In this document: piece by piece, positions 43,987-52,445 of the stretch
Numbering within the stretch: the first letter of the stretch is position 1
How the letters are laid out: the number at the start of each line of letters is the position of its first letter
Assembly: GCA_017642935.1 (NCBI GenBank)
Contig: JAEPOK010000002.1
Span: 620,001 to 684,000 of the forward strand
Direction of reading: 5' to 3'
DNA from: Hyphomicrobiales bacterium
GTDB taxonomy: Bacteria; Pseudomonadota; Alphaproteobacteria; Rhizobiales; MH13
DNA length: 64,000 nucleotides
Translations under genes and position numbers: made by a program
The notes under the pieces: model-generated
Databases searched by the model: none
What the model saw: only the letters and a program-made list of their open reading frames with translations
What the model was told of the DNA's origin: nothing

Positions 43987-44334
43987 TCAGTTCGGCCTCG
44001 GCAATTGCCCGCAAGCTTTCTCGACATAAGCAAGGATGACGCTTTCCGGTGTGAACTGCCGAAAATCGTCCATGATGTTTCTGATTTCTTGTTTGCGCGC
44101 ATCAGGCTGGCTTCCATACCAATCATTGATGCAGCGCGCGGTGTTTGGCGAAACCTGCGTTGCCACAACCGCGATCATCACGACTCCATTTGCGATGAAG
44201 GCATCCTGCGCACTTTCCTCCCACCCCATAAACGTTGCCATCTCCGGAGAGATTTCGGGCTGGCTTTGTGCATACCCTTGTGTGGCGGAAAGGGCGATTA
44301 GGCTTGATAGTGCAAGTGCTTTTGCGTGTAACAT
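43987..44334 (-). CDS. Small exported protein, unknown
   Basis: 115 residues with a good signal peptide (AKALALSSLIALSATQGYAQS, cleavage about residue 22-23). The mature part has PEMATFMGWEESAQDAFIANGVVMIAVVATQVSPNTARCINDWYG and a second Cys near the end (EKACGQLP); the two cysteines may make a disulfide. No family recognised; the pattern of a short exported protein with two cysteines is common on conjugative elements. Confidence 0.55.
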   Translation of the reverse strand: MLHAKALALSSLIALSATQGYAQSQPEISPEMATFMGWEESAQDAFIANGVVMIAVVATQVSPNTARCINDWYGSQPDARKQEIRNIMDDFRQFTPESVILAYVEKACGQLPRPN

Positions 44335-44406
44335 AAGCGATTGATTTTGTTACAAGAAAGGCAAAGCGCTATGAATCTATCAAAACAGGCATATTGTGAC
44401 TCATTT

Positions 44407-44501
44407 CCGCCCTTTTGGCGGATTTGGGTGAAGTTCGAACGCCCAAAACCCATGTCATCAAAAAGGATCGATATCGGGACATCTGAAATCGCAAATTTCA
44501 G
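44407..44501. promoter_or_regulatory. Inverted repeats upstream of resolvase, possible res site
   Basis: CCGCC/GGCGG (44407-44421) and CTGAAAT/ATTTCAG (44483-44501) lie in the 170-base gap before the resolvase gene. Serine resolvases usually act on and repress from such sites just upstream of their gene. Inference from symmetry. Confidence 0.4.
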
Positions 44502-44510
44502 AGGCCGCCG

Positions 44511-45089
44511 ATGTTGACGAAACACTTGAAAGACCGGACAGGGCGTATCTATGGCTATGCGCGGGTGTCTACTAAAGACCAGCGCTTGCGGGCGCAGCGA
44601 GACGCACTCAAAGCCGCTAAAGTAGACCGCATCTTTGAAGACAAAGTGAGCGGGGCGAAATCCAGCCGCAAGGGTCTTGATGACCTCATGTCCCATCTAA
44701 AGCCCGGGGATTGCCTGATCACGTGGCGGCTCGATCGCCTTGGACGATCAACTCAGCATTTATCTGAGCTGCTAGTATACTTCCGGACACATGATATCGG
44801 GTTCGTATCGCTGTCGGAAGGGATCGACACGACCACGCCGGGCGGCAAGCTGATCTATCATGTCTTCGCCGCGTTTGCTGAGTTCCAGCGCGATATCATC
44901 ATCGAAAACACCATGTGCGGGTTGGATTCTGCCCGTAAAGCAGGCAAGCCGCTCGGAAGGCCTCGGGTGCTTGCTGCGCACCAAATTATCGAAGCACGTC
45001 AGATGATCGAGTCGGGTAAGCATTCAAAGGCGCAAATCGCAGACTATTTAGGCGTTTCACGGATGACGCTCTATCGGGCGGTGGCTTGA
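44511..45089 (+). CDS. Serine resolvase/invertase (Tn3/Hin type)
   Basis: 192 residues. Catalytic N-terminus: IYGYARVSTKDQRLRAQRDALKAA (catalytic Ser in RVST), then LDRLGRSTQHLSELL and FAEFQRDIIIENT. C-terminal helix-turn-helix: SKAQIADYLGVSRMTLYRAV. Proteins like this resolve dimers or co-integrates, or invert segments. No transposase is adjacent, so it may maintain a circular form of the island. Confidence 0.88.
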   Translation: MLTKHLKDRTGRIYGYARVSTKDQRLRAQRDALKAAKVDRIFEDKVSGAKSSRKGLDDLMSHLKPGDCLITWRLDRLGRSTQHLSELLVYFRTHDIGFVSLSEGIDTTTPGGKLIYHVFAAFAEFQRDIIIENTMCGLDSARKAGKPLGRPRVLAAHQIIEARQMIESGKHSKAQIADYLGVSRMTLYRAVA

Positions 45090-45141
45090 ACAGGAATTGG
45101 GCGACCTTGCAGGCTATCGTGCGGCAAGATCGCATGTTTCA

Positions 45142-45597
45142 TCACTTGAGTAACCGAACCTTCGGCATAAGGCCTTCGGGTACATAACATGTTGGATCGA
45201 AGGCCACGATCTCAGCGATGATCGCCCTAAACTCGTTGGCGTCATTCAGGCTCGTTTCTGGTGGCTCACCATAAACCTCGCAGTACGCTTCGTAGACATT
45301 GAAGATCGAGTGCATGGCTTTGCGCCGTTCGCCTACATCATGCCGACCAAACATTTTCGGCAGGGGATAGTCTTCGGTGGCTGCTTCGAAGAAATGCTCC
45401 GCCAATCGCCACAGCACCGGGAAATGCTTGTCTCGGCATCGGGTGTTGTAGCTCGGGTTCATAAGATAGGCGACATGCCTATCCAGCTCTGAGGCCCAAT
45501 AGGTGTACAGCAAACCTCGCGATAAGCTGTCTGCGCGTTTTTGAAATGTGTTTTGGTGGATAAGTAGGCGTAGCCAAGTAGGTGTTTTGATCCGCAT
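45142..45597 (-). CDS. Hypothetical protein, 151 residues
   Basis: Strong AGGAG ribosome site before ATG 45597, so expression is likely. Mostly helical: LLIHQNTFQKRADSLSRGLLYTYWASELDRHVAYLMNPSYNTRCRDKHFPVLWRLAEHFFEAATEDY. C-terminal part: RRKAMHSIFNVYEAYCEVYGEPPETSLNDANEFRAIIAEIV. No known family. It is convergent with the resolvase gene. Confidence 0.55.
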   Translation of the reverse strand: MRIKTPTWLRLLIHQNTFQKRADSLSRGLLYTYWASELDRHVAYLMNPSYNTRCRDKHFPVLWRLAEHFFEAATEDYPLPKMFGRHDVGERRKAMHSIFNVYEAYCEVYGEPPETSLNDANEFRAIIAEIVAFDPTCYVPEGLMPKVRLLK

Positions 45598-46053
45598 GTC
45601 GTTCTCCTCTGATCAAGAGCTGAGAGGTCTCAGCGAAAACAGAGAACGCTTTTGATGATCTGGTGTTGGGCGGTCTTCTGGGAGAAACCGTAGGCGATTT
45701 TTTAGCGTGGTCAGATTGGGGTCAGTGAACCGGGTCAGCTAGGTGTCATCGGTGATTAAGATTCAGGCTGTTTTGCATTTTTAAGGAAGGCAAGATGTGG
45801 GTTGTCATACAACCCTTCTTGTACTGCGGGCGGCTGCGCCGTCCTCGGCAAGGGAGACGCTGCGCTCTCCCGTTGCATCCCTCTGGCTTTGTGGCATGCT
45901 CCGGCATTGAGCCTTGAACGCCATAGTCTGTTTTCTTTGATATATTGGAATCAATCGGCGCGAAACAAAGCATATGGTTGGCTTGTGCCAGTTAGCTTGT
46001 GATATGGTAGGGTAAATTTACATCTCTTCGAAGTAAGGATAGCGCGTTTTTAT
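45598..46053. other. Gene-free spacer upstream of Gabija genes
   Basis: About 455 bases without a convincing gene. Only two short overlapping frames, one per strand, occur; neither has a ribosome site. It includes the mixed repeat GGTCAGATTGGGGTCAG and ends with an AT-rich part (GATATATTGG, TGATATGG, then AAGGA 15 bases before gajA) that is the likely gajA promoter. Confidence 0.5.
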
Positions 46054-47862
46054 ATGAAGGTTTCACATGTAAGCATAAAAAATTTCCGTGGCATTCGAAG
46101 TGCCAACATTACGCTCAGAGATTCGCAAATATTTCTAGGCGACAACAATACTGGGAAAACCACTGTTCTCGAAGCGCTCGATCTCGCGCTAGGACCGGAT
46201 CGACTGAGACGTTCACCTCCAATCGACGAGCACGATTTTTTCAAGGGAGATTATTTACCTTCAAACGAACAAATACCTATTGGTCAACAGATAGCAGAAG
46301 GTGACTTCTCGAACTGTGACAAAATATTCAACGATGAAAACACCAATACGATTGCAGTCTTGGTGCAGTTAGTTGACCTCACCGACGAGCAAAAAGCTGC
46401 ATTTGGCGGACGTTGTGAATATTTTTCTAAAGCACAGAATAGATTTTTAGGCGTTGGTGAGATCGCGAATGTTGATGCTGACGATGTGACCGAGTGTCTA
46501 CGCGTCATATTCCTAGGTCATTACGACATTGAAATAGATGATTTCGTTGGGCAGACATATTACTTTAAAGAGCTCTTTTCCGAGCAAGCCGATGAAGTCC
46601 GTAAGAAGCAAAAGCAGCTAATTGGATTTTTATATCTGCGTTCGTTGCGCACAGGCTCGAGAGCGTTGAGCCTAGAAAAGGGGAGCCTTCTAGACATCGT
46701 GCTTCGCGCGCGAGAAGTTAAACCCAAAATGTGGGAAGACGTACTCGACCGCCTTGATAAAGCTAAAATCCCAATAGACGCTGAGGACGAAATTGGAACT
46801 GTCCTAAAGGATGTACAGACCGCCATCAATCGATATGTGCCGAAGGAGTGGGGTTCGGCGCCTACGCTAAAGGTGTCTCGCATGACGCGTGATGATTTGC
46901 GTCGTACGATCGTGGCGTTCATAGAAACGACAGGAGACCACAACGCGCCGTATTTTCGCCAAGGGACGGGCACTTCAAATATGCTCGTTCTGGCACTCTT
47001 GTCTATAATTCGAGACAACAAGCAGAATGTAATTTTTGCGATGGAAGAGCCCGAGACCGCAATTCCCCCTAATGTTCAAAAACAGGTTGTGAACGAGATC
47101 ATTGAGAACTCTGATCAGGCTATTTTCACTTCGCACTCACCCTACGTTATTGAAGAGTTTAGCCTTAGCCAAATAGCGGTCCTTGCAAATAATGGCAGCG
47201 GCGGCGTTGCGCAGCATACTATCTCAATTGCAGACCCCAGTACCTATAACTATCATCAATACTTTCGAAGCCAGCTCTGTGAAGGTCTTCTTGCTCGAAA
47301 AGTGGTTATATGTGAGGGCGCGACGGAAGTCTCAATTCTTATCGGACTTTCTCGCCAACTCGCGAAATTGAAACCCACAAAATACGCCGACTTGTCTGCA
47401 TTGGGCTACTGCCTGATAAATTCTCAAACCGATTCACAAATACTAAATCACGCGGGCGCGCTTTCCGGATTAGGCAAGCACATATCAGTTTTTTGCGATG
47501 CGCAAGAGCAAGGTGAAGAAGCGGCAATTAGGGCTGCAACGAGTGAGGCTTTCATTCACAGTTATCAACGGGTCGAAGATTTGTTGATAGATAATATTGC
47601 GGCAACGGCTAAGGCTCGATTGGCGGCGGATTTCAATTGGCCGGATTTTGTAATTGACACGATCCCATCCCCACAGAGTGATATCGACGGTGCATTGAGG
47701 CGCTACCTCAAAAAGACAAAGGGCACGGGCGGTGCAGTGTCAGTCCTTTCGCATTGCCATGAAAACGAAATTCCGCAGTTCCTACGCGACATGATCGAGA
47801 GGCTCACTTCGCTTGCTCGACCGCCTACCAACGATTCAAATGATACCGAAAATGGCGTTTGA
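46054..47862 (+). CDS. gajA: GajA: Gabija antiphage OLD-family ATPase-nuclease
   Basis: 602 residues. N-terminal ABC-type ATPase: VSIKNFRGIRSANITLRD, Walker A GDNNTGKTT, Walker B region FAMEEPETAIPP. C-terminal TOPRIM nuclease: KVVICEGATEVSILIGLS and HISVFCDAQEQGEEAA followed by RVEDLLID. The layout and the helicase partner directly downstream are those of Gabija. GajA forms large rings, nicks DNA and is held off by nucleotides until phage replication depletes them. The gene is strikingly AT-rich compared with its surroundings, a sign of recent gain. Confidence 0.9.
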   Translation: MKVSHVSIKNFRGIRSANITLRDSQIFLGDNNTGKTTVLEALDLALGPDRLRRSPPIDEHDFFKGDYLPSNEQIPIGQQIAEGDFSNCDKIFNDENTNTIAVLVQLVDLTDEQKAAFGGRCEYFSKAQNRFLGVGEIANVDADDVTECLRVIFLGHYDIEIDDFVGQTYYFKELFSEQADEVRKKQKQLIGFLYLRSLRTGSRALSLEKGSLLDIVLRAREVKPKMWEDVLDRLDKAKIPIDAEDEIGTVLKDVQTAINRYVPKEWGSAPTLKVSRMTRDDLRRTIVAFIETTGDHNAPYFRQGTGTSNMLVLALLSIIRDNKQNVIFAMEEPETAIPPNVQKQVVNEIIENSDQAIFTSHSPYVIEEFSLSQIAVLANNGSGGVAQHTISIADPSTYNYHQYFRSQLCEGLLARKVVICEGATEVSILIGLSRQLAKLKPTKYADLSALGYCLINSQTDSQILNHAGALSGLGKHISVFCDAQEQGEEAAIRAATSEAFIHSYQRVEDLLIDNIAATAKARLAADFNWPDFVIDTIPSPQSDIDGALRRYLKKTKGTGGAVSVLSHCHENEIPQFLRDMIERLTSLARPPTNDSNDTENGV

Positions 47863-49696
47863 ACTAAGCGATCGTCAGAAGGATTTTCTAGATGCCAACG
47901 GAAACACGTTAGTTACTGGTGGAGCCGGTTCAGGTAAGACAACGATCGCAATTCTGAAAGCTGCTGCGCTCTCGCATACACTTAATTATGAAAGCCAAAA
48001 AATTCTATTTCTAAGTTTCGCGCGCCCGACAATTGCGCGTGTAGAAGAGGCGATTCAGAAAAACGCAGACATAACCAAGCGGGAAAAATCTTGTATCGAG
48101 GTCGATACATATCACTCTTTTTTTTGGCGACTTATCAAGTCGCACGGTTACCTTCTCGGTCTACCGCATACAATTGAAATTCTAGAAGGCTATAACGAGG
48201 CTGAATTACTTTTACCGCTGCGGGAGAAATTTGGCGGCAAGCCGAAACAGAACGATACATTGAATTATGAGTCATACATCAAAGAATTGAATGAAACTCG
48301 TTGGAATGTTGCAACTCAAAATGGAAAAATCGCTTTCGATCTTTTTGCACCGACGGCTGCAAAGCTGCTCAGCGATTGTTCCCGCATTCGGAATCTGACA
48401 GCCCTCAAATATCCATACATAATACTGGATGAGTTTCAGGATACCGATGGTGCTCAGTGGAATGCTGTCACAGAGCTAGGGAAATCCATCACCCTTGTCG
48501 CGCTAGCGGATCCCGAGCAGCAAATATATCGTTGGAAAGGTGCGGATCCGCAGCGACTAGCGCAGTACGTGTCGAACTTCTCACCTACAGTAGTTGATTT
48601 TCAACAAGCGAACTTCAGGAGCGCAGGGACGGACATCGCGAACTTCGGAAACGAAATACTGACACAGTCATTCTCCAAGACGTCAACAGGCTACAACGGT
48701 ATCGAAATACGGAAGTACGGGGGTGCGAGCTTCTGCAACAAACAACAGTCTTATATGCAGCTTAACCTTGCCATCATTGAGGCCCGAAAGAGGTTGGTTC
48801 AAAGTGGGAAACAAGATTGGTCACTCGCGATCTTGACCGGAAGCAAGGATACCACAAAGAAAGTCTCGGAACTGATGAGCGCCCCGCCCAGCGGCTGCGC
48901 TAAACACACTCATCGGCCTATTTTTGACCTAGATGCCGCCATTCTTGGGGCCGCTATCGTCAGTGCTTTGTTGGAACAAAACGATACCACCGATGGGCAA
49001 AGGCGCTTCATCGACGCAGTTTTGAGATTTTTGCGAGGACGAAACGGGGACAGCAGGCCGAAGGCAGACTACATTAGGAAAGCGGCGGATATCGAGGCAG
49101 ATTTTTCCAAGTATCTCCTAAATTCAACGTCGTTATCAGCGCAGAAAGTCTGCTCGAAGCTGCTGCGGGTTCATGGAGAAATCTGTAAGCAGCCTTTGAC
49201 CGGTGATCCGGCCCAAGACTGGATAACAGTTCGTCAGATTTTGGAAAATTCTAATGACGCTAGGCTTCGGGACGCGAGCACTTCAACGCGATTTCTTCGA
49301 CTAATCGAACGGAACACCGACCTTAGGAGCCTTTTAAAGAATGACTGGCAAGAAAATGGCGCTTATGAAAATGCATTCAGATTGGTTAGTGACGCATTCG
49401 TACAGGAGCATTTTTCATTAGGGAAAAAACCAGAGAACGGCCTTCTTGTTATGAATATACACAAATCCAAAGGAAAAGAATTTGATGAGGTGATCCTTTT
49501 CGACGGATTTAATAATCACAATCCGAGAACTGGGGAAATATTTCCGAGCGAATTTTCCCGAATTTGTTTTAGCAATGCAGTGAACGACGATACAAAGCAA
49601 AATTTCCGAGTCGCGGTTACGCGGGCGCGAAATAAAACCACTATACTGACGCCACGTTTCCTTCCCTGTGCTTTGCTCGATAATCTTGCCGATTAA
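47852..49696 (+). CDS. gajB: GajB: Gabija UvrD/PcrA-like helicase
   Basis: About 614 residues from ATG 47852, which overlaps the gajA stop by 11 bases (in-frame ATGs at 47813 and 47840 would lengthen the overlap). Superfamily 1 motifs: I TGGAGSGKTT, II IILDEFQDTD, III LADPEQQIYRWKGAD, IV NFRSAGTDIANF, V MNIHKSKGKEFDEVIL, VI FRVAVTRARNKTTIL. GajB is thought to sense DNA ends and activate GajA. The pair is co-translated and equally AT-rich. Confidence 0.9.
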   Translation: MAFELSDRQKDFLDANGNTLVTGGAGSGKTTIAILKAAALSHTLNYESQKILFLSFARPTIARVEEAIQKNADITKREKSCIEVDTYHSFFWRLIKSHGYLLGLPHTIEILEGYNEAELLLPLREKFGGKPKQNDTLNYESYIKELNETRWNVATQNGKIAFDLFAPTAAKLLSDCSRIRNLTALKYPYIILDEFQDTDGAQWNAVTELGKSITLVALADPEQQIYRWKGADPQRLAQYVSNFSPTVVDFQQANFRSAGTDIANFGNEILTQSFSKTSTGYNGIEIRKYGGASFCNKQQSYMQLNLAIIEARKRLVQSGKQDWSLAILTGSKDTTKKVSELMSAPPSGCAKHTHRPIFDLDAAILGAAIVSALLEQNDTTDGQRRFIDAVLRFLRGRNGDSRPKADYIRKAADIEADFSKYLLNSTSLSAQKVCSKLLRVHGEICKQPLTGDPAQDWITVRQILENSNDARLRDASTSTRFLRLIERNTDLRSLLKNDWQENGAYENAFRLVSDAFVQEHFSLGKKPENGLLVMNIHKSKGKEFDEVILFDGFNNHNPRTGEIFPSEFSRICFSNAVNDDTKQNFRVAVTRARNKTTILTPRFLPCALLDNLAD

Positions 49697-50253
49697 TCTA
49701 AAAATATTGAGATTTTTAGCGCTTATCTAACCTCACTTTCAAGCTTACATCAAATCCGTGGACGCGCTGCTGTCGGTCAATCATCTTGCCGCCGCTGCTC
49801 TTCGTTTGCGGTCTCCCGAGAAGATGATGGACCGATCCCCGGCCTTTGATCGAGCCGTCCTGTTTGTGACGCCACTGCTATGCAGTTGGCGGCTCTTTCT
49901 TTTCGCTGCGCTATAGGTTTCGGACGCTCGCCGCTTGGCAGAGGTTCATGCGCGGGGAAGTTTCTTTTTTGATCAGCTTCGCTGCGCTTAGTGGGGAGCG
50001 CCGTATGATAGTATTGAATTATCTTGCTTTTTATCAAAATAGAGAACATTATAGGAACAAATACCTAGAAGTGCGCCCGCATTTTGGTGTCTTGGTTGAT
50101 CCGCGTTTCGCCGTGAATGATCCCAAAGCCAGAATGACGGGCGTTTTTTATGCCATTGCCTTTGAACCCAAGATCAAGGCGTGGTTTCCCGCTCATCTTG
50201 ATTGCACGTCAGTGCAGCTTTCCAGCGCGAGACCGCGCCGGAAAGAATTTGCC
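49697..50253. other. Gene-free spacer between Gabija and the recombinase operon
   Basis: About 550 bases with no supported gene. An open frame runs through its right half from 49948, but its upstream part has no ribosome site and looks like an extension of the next gene. A minus-strand frame of 90 codons (49777-50049) also has no start support. It marks the right edge of the AT-rich Gabija insert. Confidence 0.45.
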
Positions 50254-50544
50254 ATGAAACATCATTACCACCCGCAGCCAGCCGTTTTGGATTGCGATGA
50301 ATACCGCGCCTATATCGCGCCGCTCGGATTGAGTCGCGAGCAGGAAGACGAACTCCTGCGCGACCTTTGGGCGATCACGGAAACACTCGTCGATCAGTGT
50401 TTCACATCTCCGACTTATCCGCAGCAATTCACTATCGCTGCGCATGCCTTTCGTGCGCTCGATGACGCCGTTGCGATAAAATCGAAGGAGCAACACGAGA
50501 CGGACACCGTAAGAGAAACCAAAAGACACAAGGAGGAGCTATGA
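50254..50544 (+). CDS. Small protein coupled to the large serine recombinase
   Basis: 96 residues from ATG 50254 (GGAAAG upstream): MKHHYHPQPAVLDCDEYRAY, then REQEDELLRDLWAITETLVDQCFTSPTYPQQF, ending in a charged tail. It overlaps the recombinase gene by ATGA. Small genes in this place occur with large serine recombinases on alphaproteobacterial islands; one possible role is a directionality factor, but this is not shown by the sequence. Confidence 0.6.
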   Translation: MKHHYHPQPAVLDCDEYRAYIAPLGLSREQEDELLRDLWAITETLVDQCFTSPTYPQQFTIAAHAFRALDDAVAIKSKEQHETDTVRETKRHKEEL

Positions 50545-52178
50545 GCATTGCCGTTATTTACACGCGCGTATCCAGCAAGGCGCAATTAAAGAAGGGCGAT
50601 GGTCTGGCCTCACAGGAACGACGCTGCCGGGAGTTTGCCGCCTATAAGGATTATGAGGTTGCCGAGGTCTTTGCCGATGAGGGGGTGTCGGGTGGTCTAG
50701 CAGATCGCCCCGGTATGAAGGCCATGCTGAGCTGGCTGCAAAAGCACCGCAGCGCCGAGCCTGTCGTGCTGATCGATGATGTCTCACGGTTGGCCCGGGA
50801 TACCGAAGTACACCGCAAGCTGCGCAATGCCTTTGGCGCGATTGGAGCACGGCTTGAATGCCCGTCCATCGAGTTCGCCGACGACGCGCACAGCCTGTTG
50901 CTGGAGAACATGGTGGCTAGCATGGCGCAGTTTCATCGCCAGCATAACGGCGAGCAAGTTGAAAACCGTATGAAAGCACGGCTGCTAAATGGCTATTTCA
51001 CTTTCTGGGTACCGACTGGCTATCGCTATGAACGCATCAAAGGCCATAGCGGTAAGTGCATCGTCCGCAGTGAGCCAGAGGCGTCGTTGTTACAGGAAGC
51101 GCTTGAGGGCTTCGCCACTGGACGGTTCCAGACACAGGCCGATGTGAGACGCTTCCTTGAGCCGCATCCGATTTTCGCGCGGGATAAGAAAGGCGAGATA
51201 CATCCGCAGCGCATCACAAACCTGCTCACCAACAAAATCTATGCAGGCTATTACGAATATCGTCCGTGGAACGTGCCACTGACCAAAGGCAAGCATGAGC
51301 CATTGATTTCATGGGAGACGTTCCAGCGCATTCAGGCGCGTTTGAACGAAGGTGCCGTCATTCGCTCAAAGCCGGATACAGAGAACGATTTCCCGCTCAA
51401 GGGCTTTGTGACATGCGGGTGCTGCGAACGGCCTCTCACGGCTTACTATGCCAAGGGACGCAGCAAGCGCTATCCATACTATGAGTGCTTCAACAAAGCG
51501 TGCGATTTTCACCGTAGATCCATTCGGAAAGAGGTCATTGAAGGGGAGTTTGAAACTCTCATCCAATCCATGCGCCCACATGCGAGCCTCATGTCCACTG
51601 TCTCAGCAATGTTCCGCACGATCTGGAACGCGCAGTTAAGCGGCTTCGAAACCAAACGCACCGAGCAGAAGCTGGCCTTGAAGGGTATTGCCGCCAAAAT
51701 CAGCAGGCTTACGGATCGCCTCATCGAGACAACCAATGAAAGTCTCATCAGGAATTACGAAGATAAGCTGGAGAAGCTCGAAACCGAGCGCGCGACGATT
51801 TCTGAGAATCTGGCCCAAAAGCCTGATCTGACACATGACTTCGATACAGGTTTTCGAACCGCGATGAATTTTCTCGCAAACCCTTGGAAACTATGGGTTT
51901 CTGATGACCCGACCCATCGCAAGAGCCTTATCAAAATGGTGTTTGCGGCCCCATTACCGTACCACCGAAATCAAGGGTTTCGAACCGCGAAAACCACTAG
52001 CCCTTTCAAGGTGTTAGCGGGCATTTCAGACGGTGAAAAAGAAATGGCGGAGAGACAGGGATTCGAACCCTGGGTACGCAAAGCGCACAACGGTTTTCGA
52101 GACCGCCCCGTTCGACCACTCCGGCATCTCTCCGCATCACTTCAGCTGGTGGTCACGCCGAAGCGGGGCTACCGATAG
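50541..52178 (+). CDS. Large serine recombinase (site-specific integrase)
   Basis: 545 residues. Catalytic domain 1-150: AVIYTRVSSKAQLKKGDGLASQERRC (catalytic Ser), FADEGVSGGLADRPGM, LIDDVSRLARD. Recombinase domain about 150-290 (FWVPTGYRYERIKGHSGKC). Zinc ribbon with four cysteines: FVTCGCCERPLTAYYA and YYECFNKACDF. Coiled coil at about 380-430. It integrates and probably excises the island. The last 40 or so residues (from about MAERQGFEPWVRK) are read antisense through the tRNA-Ser gene and beyond, so the natural end may have come from the attachment site. Confidence 0.9.
   Translation: MSIAVIYTRVSSKAQLKKGDGLASQERRCREFAAYKDYEVAEVFADEGVSGGLADRPGMKAMLSWLQKHRSAEPVVLIDDVSRLARDTEVHRKLRNAFGAIGARLECPSIEFADDAHSLLLENMVASMAQFHRQHNGEQVENRMKARLLNGYFTFWVPTGYRYERIKGHSGKCIVRSEPEASLLQEALEGFATGRFQTQADVRRFLEPHPIFARDKKGEIHPQRITNLLTNKIYAGYYEYRPWNVPLTKGKHEPLISWETFQRIQARLNEGAVIRSKPDTENDFPLKGFVTCGCCERPLTAYYAKGRSKRYPYYECFNKACDFHRRSIRKEVIEGEFETLIQSMRPHASLMSTVSAMFRTIWNAQLSGFETKRTEQKLALKGIAAKISRLTDRLIETTNESLIRNYEDKLEKLETERATISENLAQKPDLTHDFDTGFRTAMNFLANPWKLWVSDDPTHRKSLIKMVFAAPLPYHRNQGFRTAKTTSPFKVLAGISDGEKEMAERQGFEPWVRKAHNGFRDRPVRPLRHLSASLQLVVTPKRGYR
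52045..52133 (-). tRNA. tRNA-Ser (anticodon CGA)
   Basis: Read on the minus strand from 52133: GGAGAGA acceptor stem, D arm GCCGGAGTGG, anticodon loop CTCGAAA (CGA at 52099-52097), long variable arm with GTGCGCTTTGCGTAC, T arm AGGGTTCGAATCCCT, matching TCTCTCC, discriminator G and encoded CCA (52047-52045). Reads UCG serine codons. Its 3' end faces the island; the island recombinase frame overlaps all of it on the other strand. Confidence 0.95.
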
Positions 52179-52233
52179 AGCAAACCCATTGACAAACGCA
52201 AGCGCCGATTGGCTGATTTGAGCGCCAGTTTGC

Positions 52234-52263
52234 TTGACAAGGATCGCGGTTTTGCGCTTATAG
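52234..52263 (+). promoter_or_regulatory. Likely rplU promoter
   Basis: TTGACA at 52234-52239 and TTATAG at 52258-52263 are spaced by 18 bases, close to the housekeeping alphaproteobacterial promoter. It lies about 180 bases before rplU and after the tRNA, with no other gene between. Confidence 0.55.
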
Positions 52264-52277
52264 CGCTGCAGATGAAA

Positions 52278-52304
52278 GCGCGGGCCGGTTCCCGCGCCTT
52301 TTTT
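52278..52304 (+). terminator. Terminator-like hairpin in the rplU leader
   Basis: GCGCGGG and CCCGCGC form a seven-base stem around CCGGTT, followed by CTTTTTT. It lies within about 30 bases of the predicted start of transcription, so it could either end read-through from the island or act on the rplU leader. The leader to 52445 has no gene. Confidence 0.6.
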
Positions 52305-52445
52305 CGTCTGGATCAAGCCTCCCCCCCATTTGGCCTGAGCCAGACGCACACGACCACCCCCGTGGGACTGAACAAGAAGCTTTGGGCGGGTTCGCAACGT
52401 TTTCGCGCGCCTGACACCATCGCACCGAACACAAAGGAAAAGACG

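Larger units (their letters stand above)
33365..52048. mobile_element. Mobilizable genomic island integrated next to tRNA-Ser(CGA)
   Basis: The right end is set by the recombinase-tRNA junction near 52045. The left end is estimated between 33105 (exporter start) and 33653 (mobC) and is uncertain by a few hundred bases. The island holds mobilization genes (MobC-like, relaxase, VirD4/TraG-like), two serine recombinases, a Gabija pair, a STAND-TPR pair and about ten unknown genes. It has no VirB or Tra pilus genes, so it should be mobilizable, not self-transmissible. Several stretches, above all the Gabija genes, are clearly more AT-rich than the chromosome on both sides. Confidence 0.8.

Noticed and set aside
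45746-46002. Two short overlapping open frames in the spacer upstream of gajA
   Set aside because: No ribosome site, no recognisable protein pattern, opposite strands overlapping: random frames.
49777-50049. 90-codon minus-strand frame between gajB and the recombinase operon
   Set aside because: No start signal, odd low-complexity composition and overlap with the AT-rich region; not supported as a gene.
51852-51990. 13-base direct repeat TTTCGAACCGCGA inside the recombinase gene (51852-51864 and 51978-51990)
   Set aside because: Both copies are in the coding frame (peptide GFRTA) 42 codons apart; more likely protein-level similarity than an attachment core.
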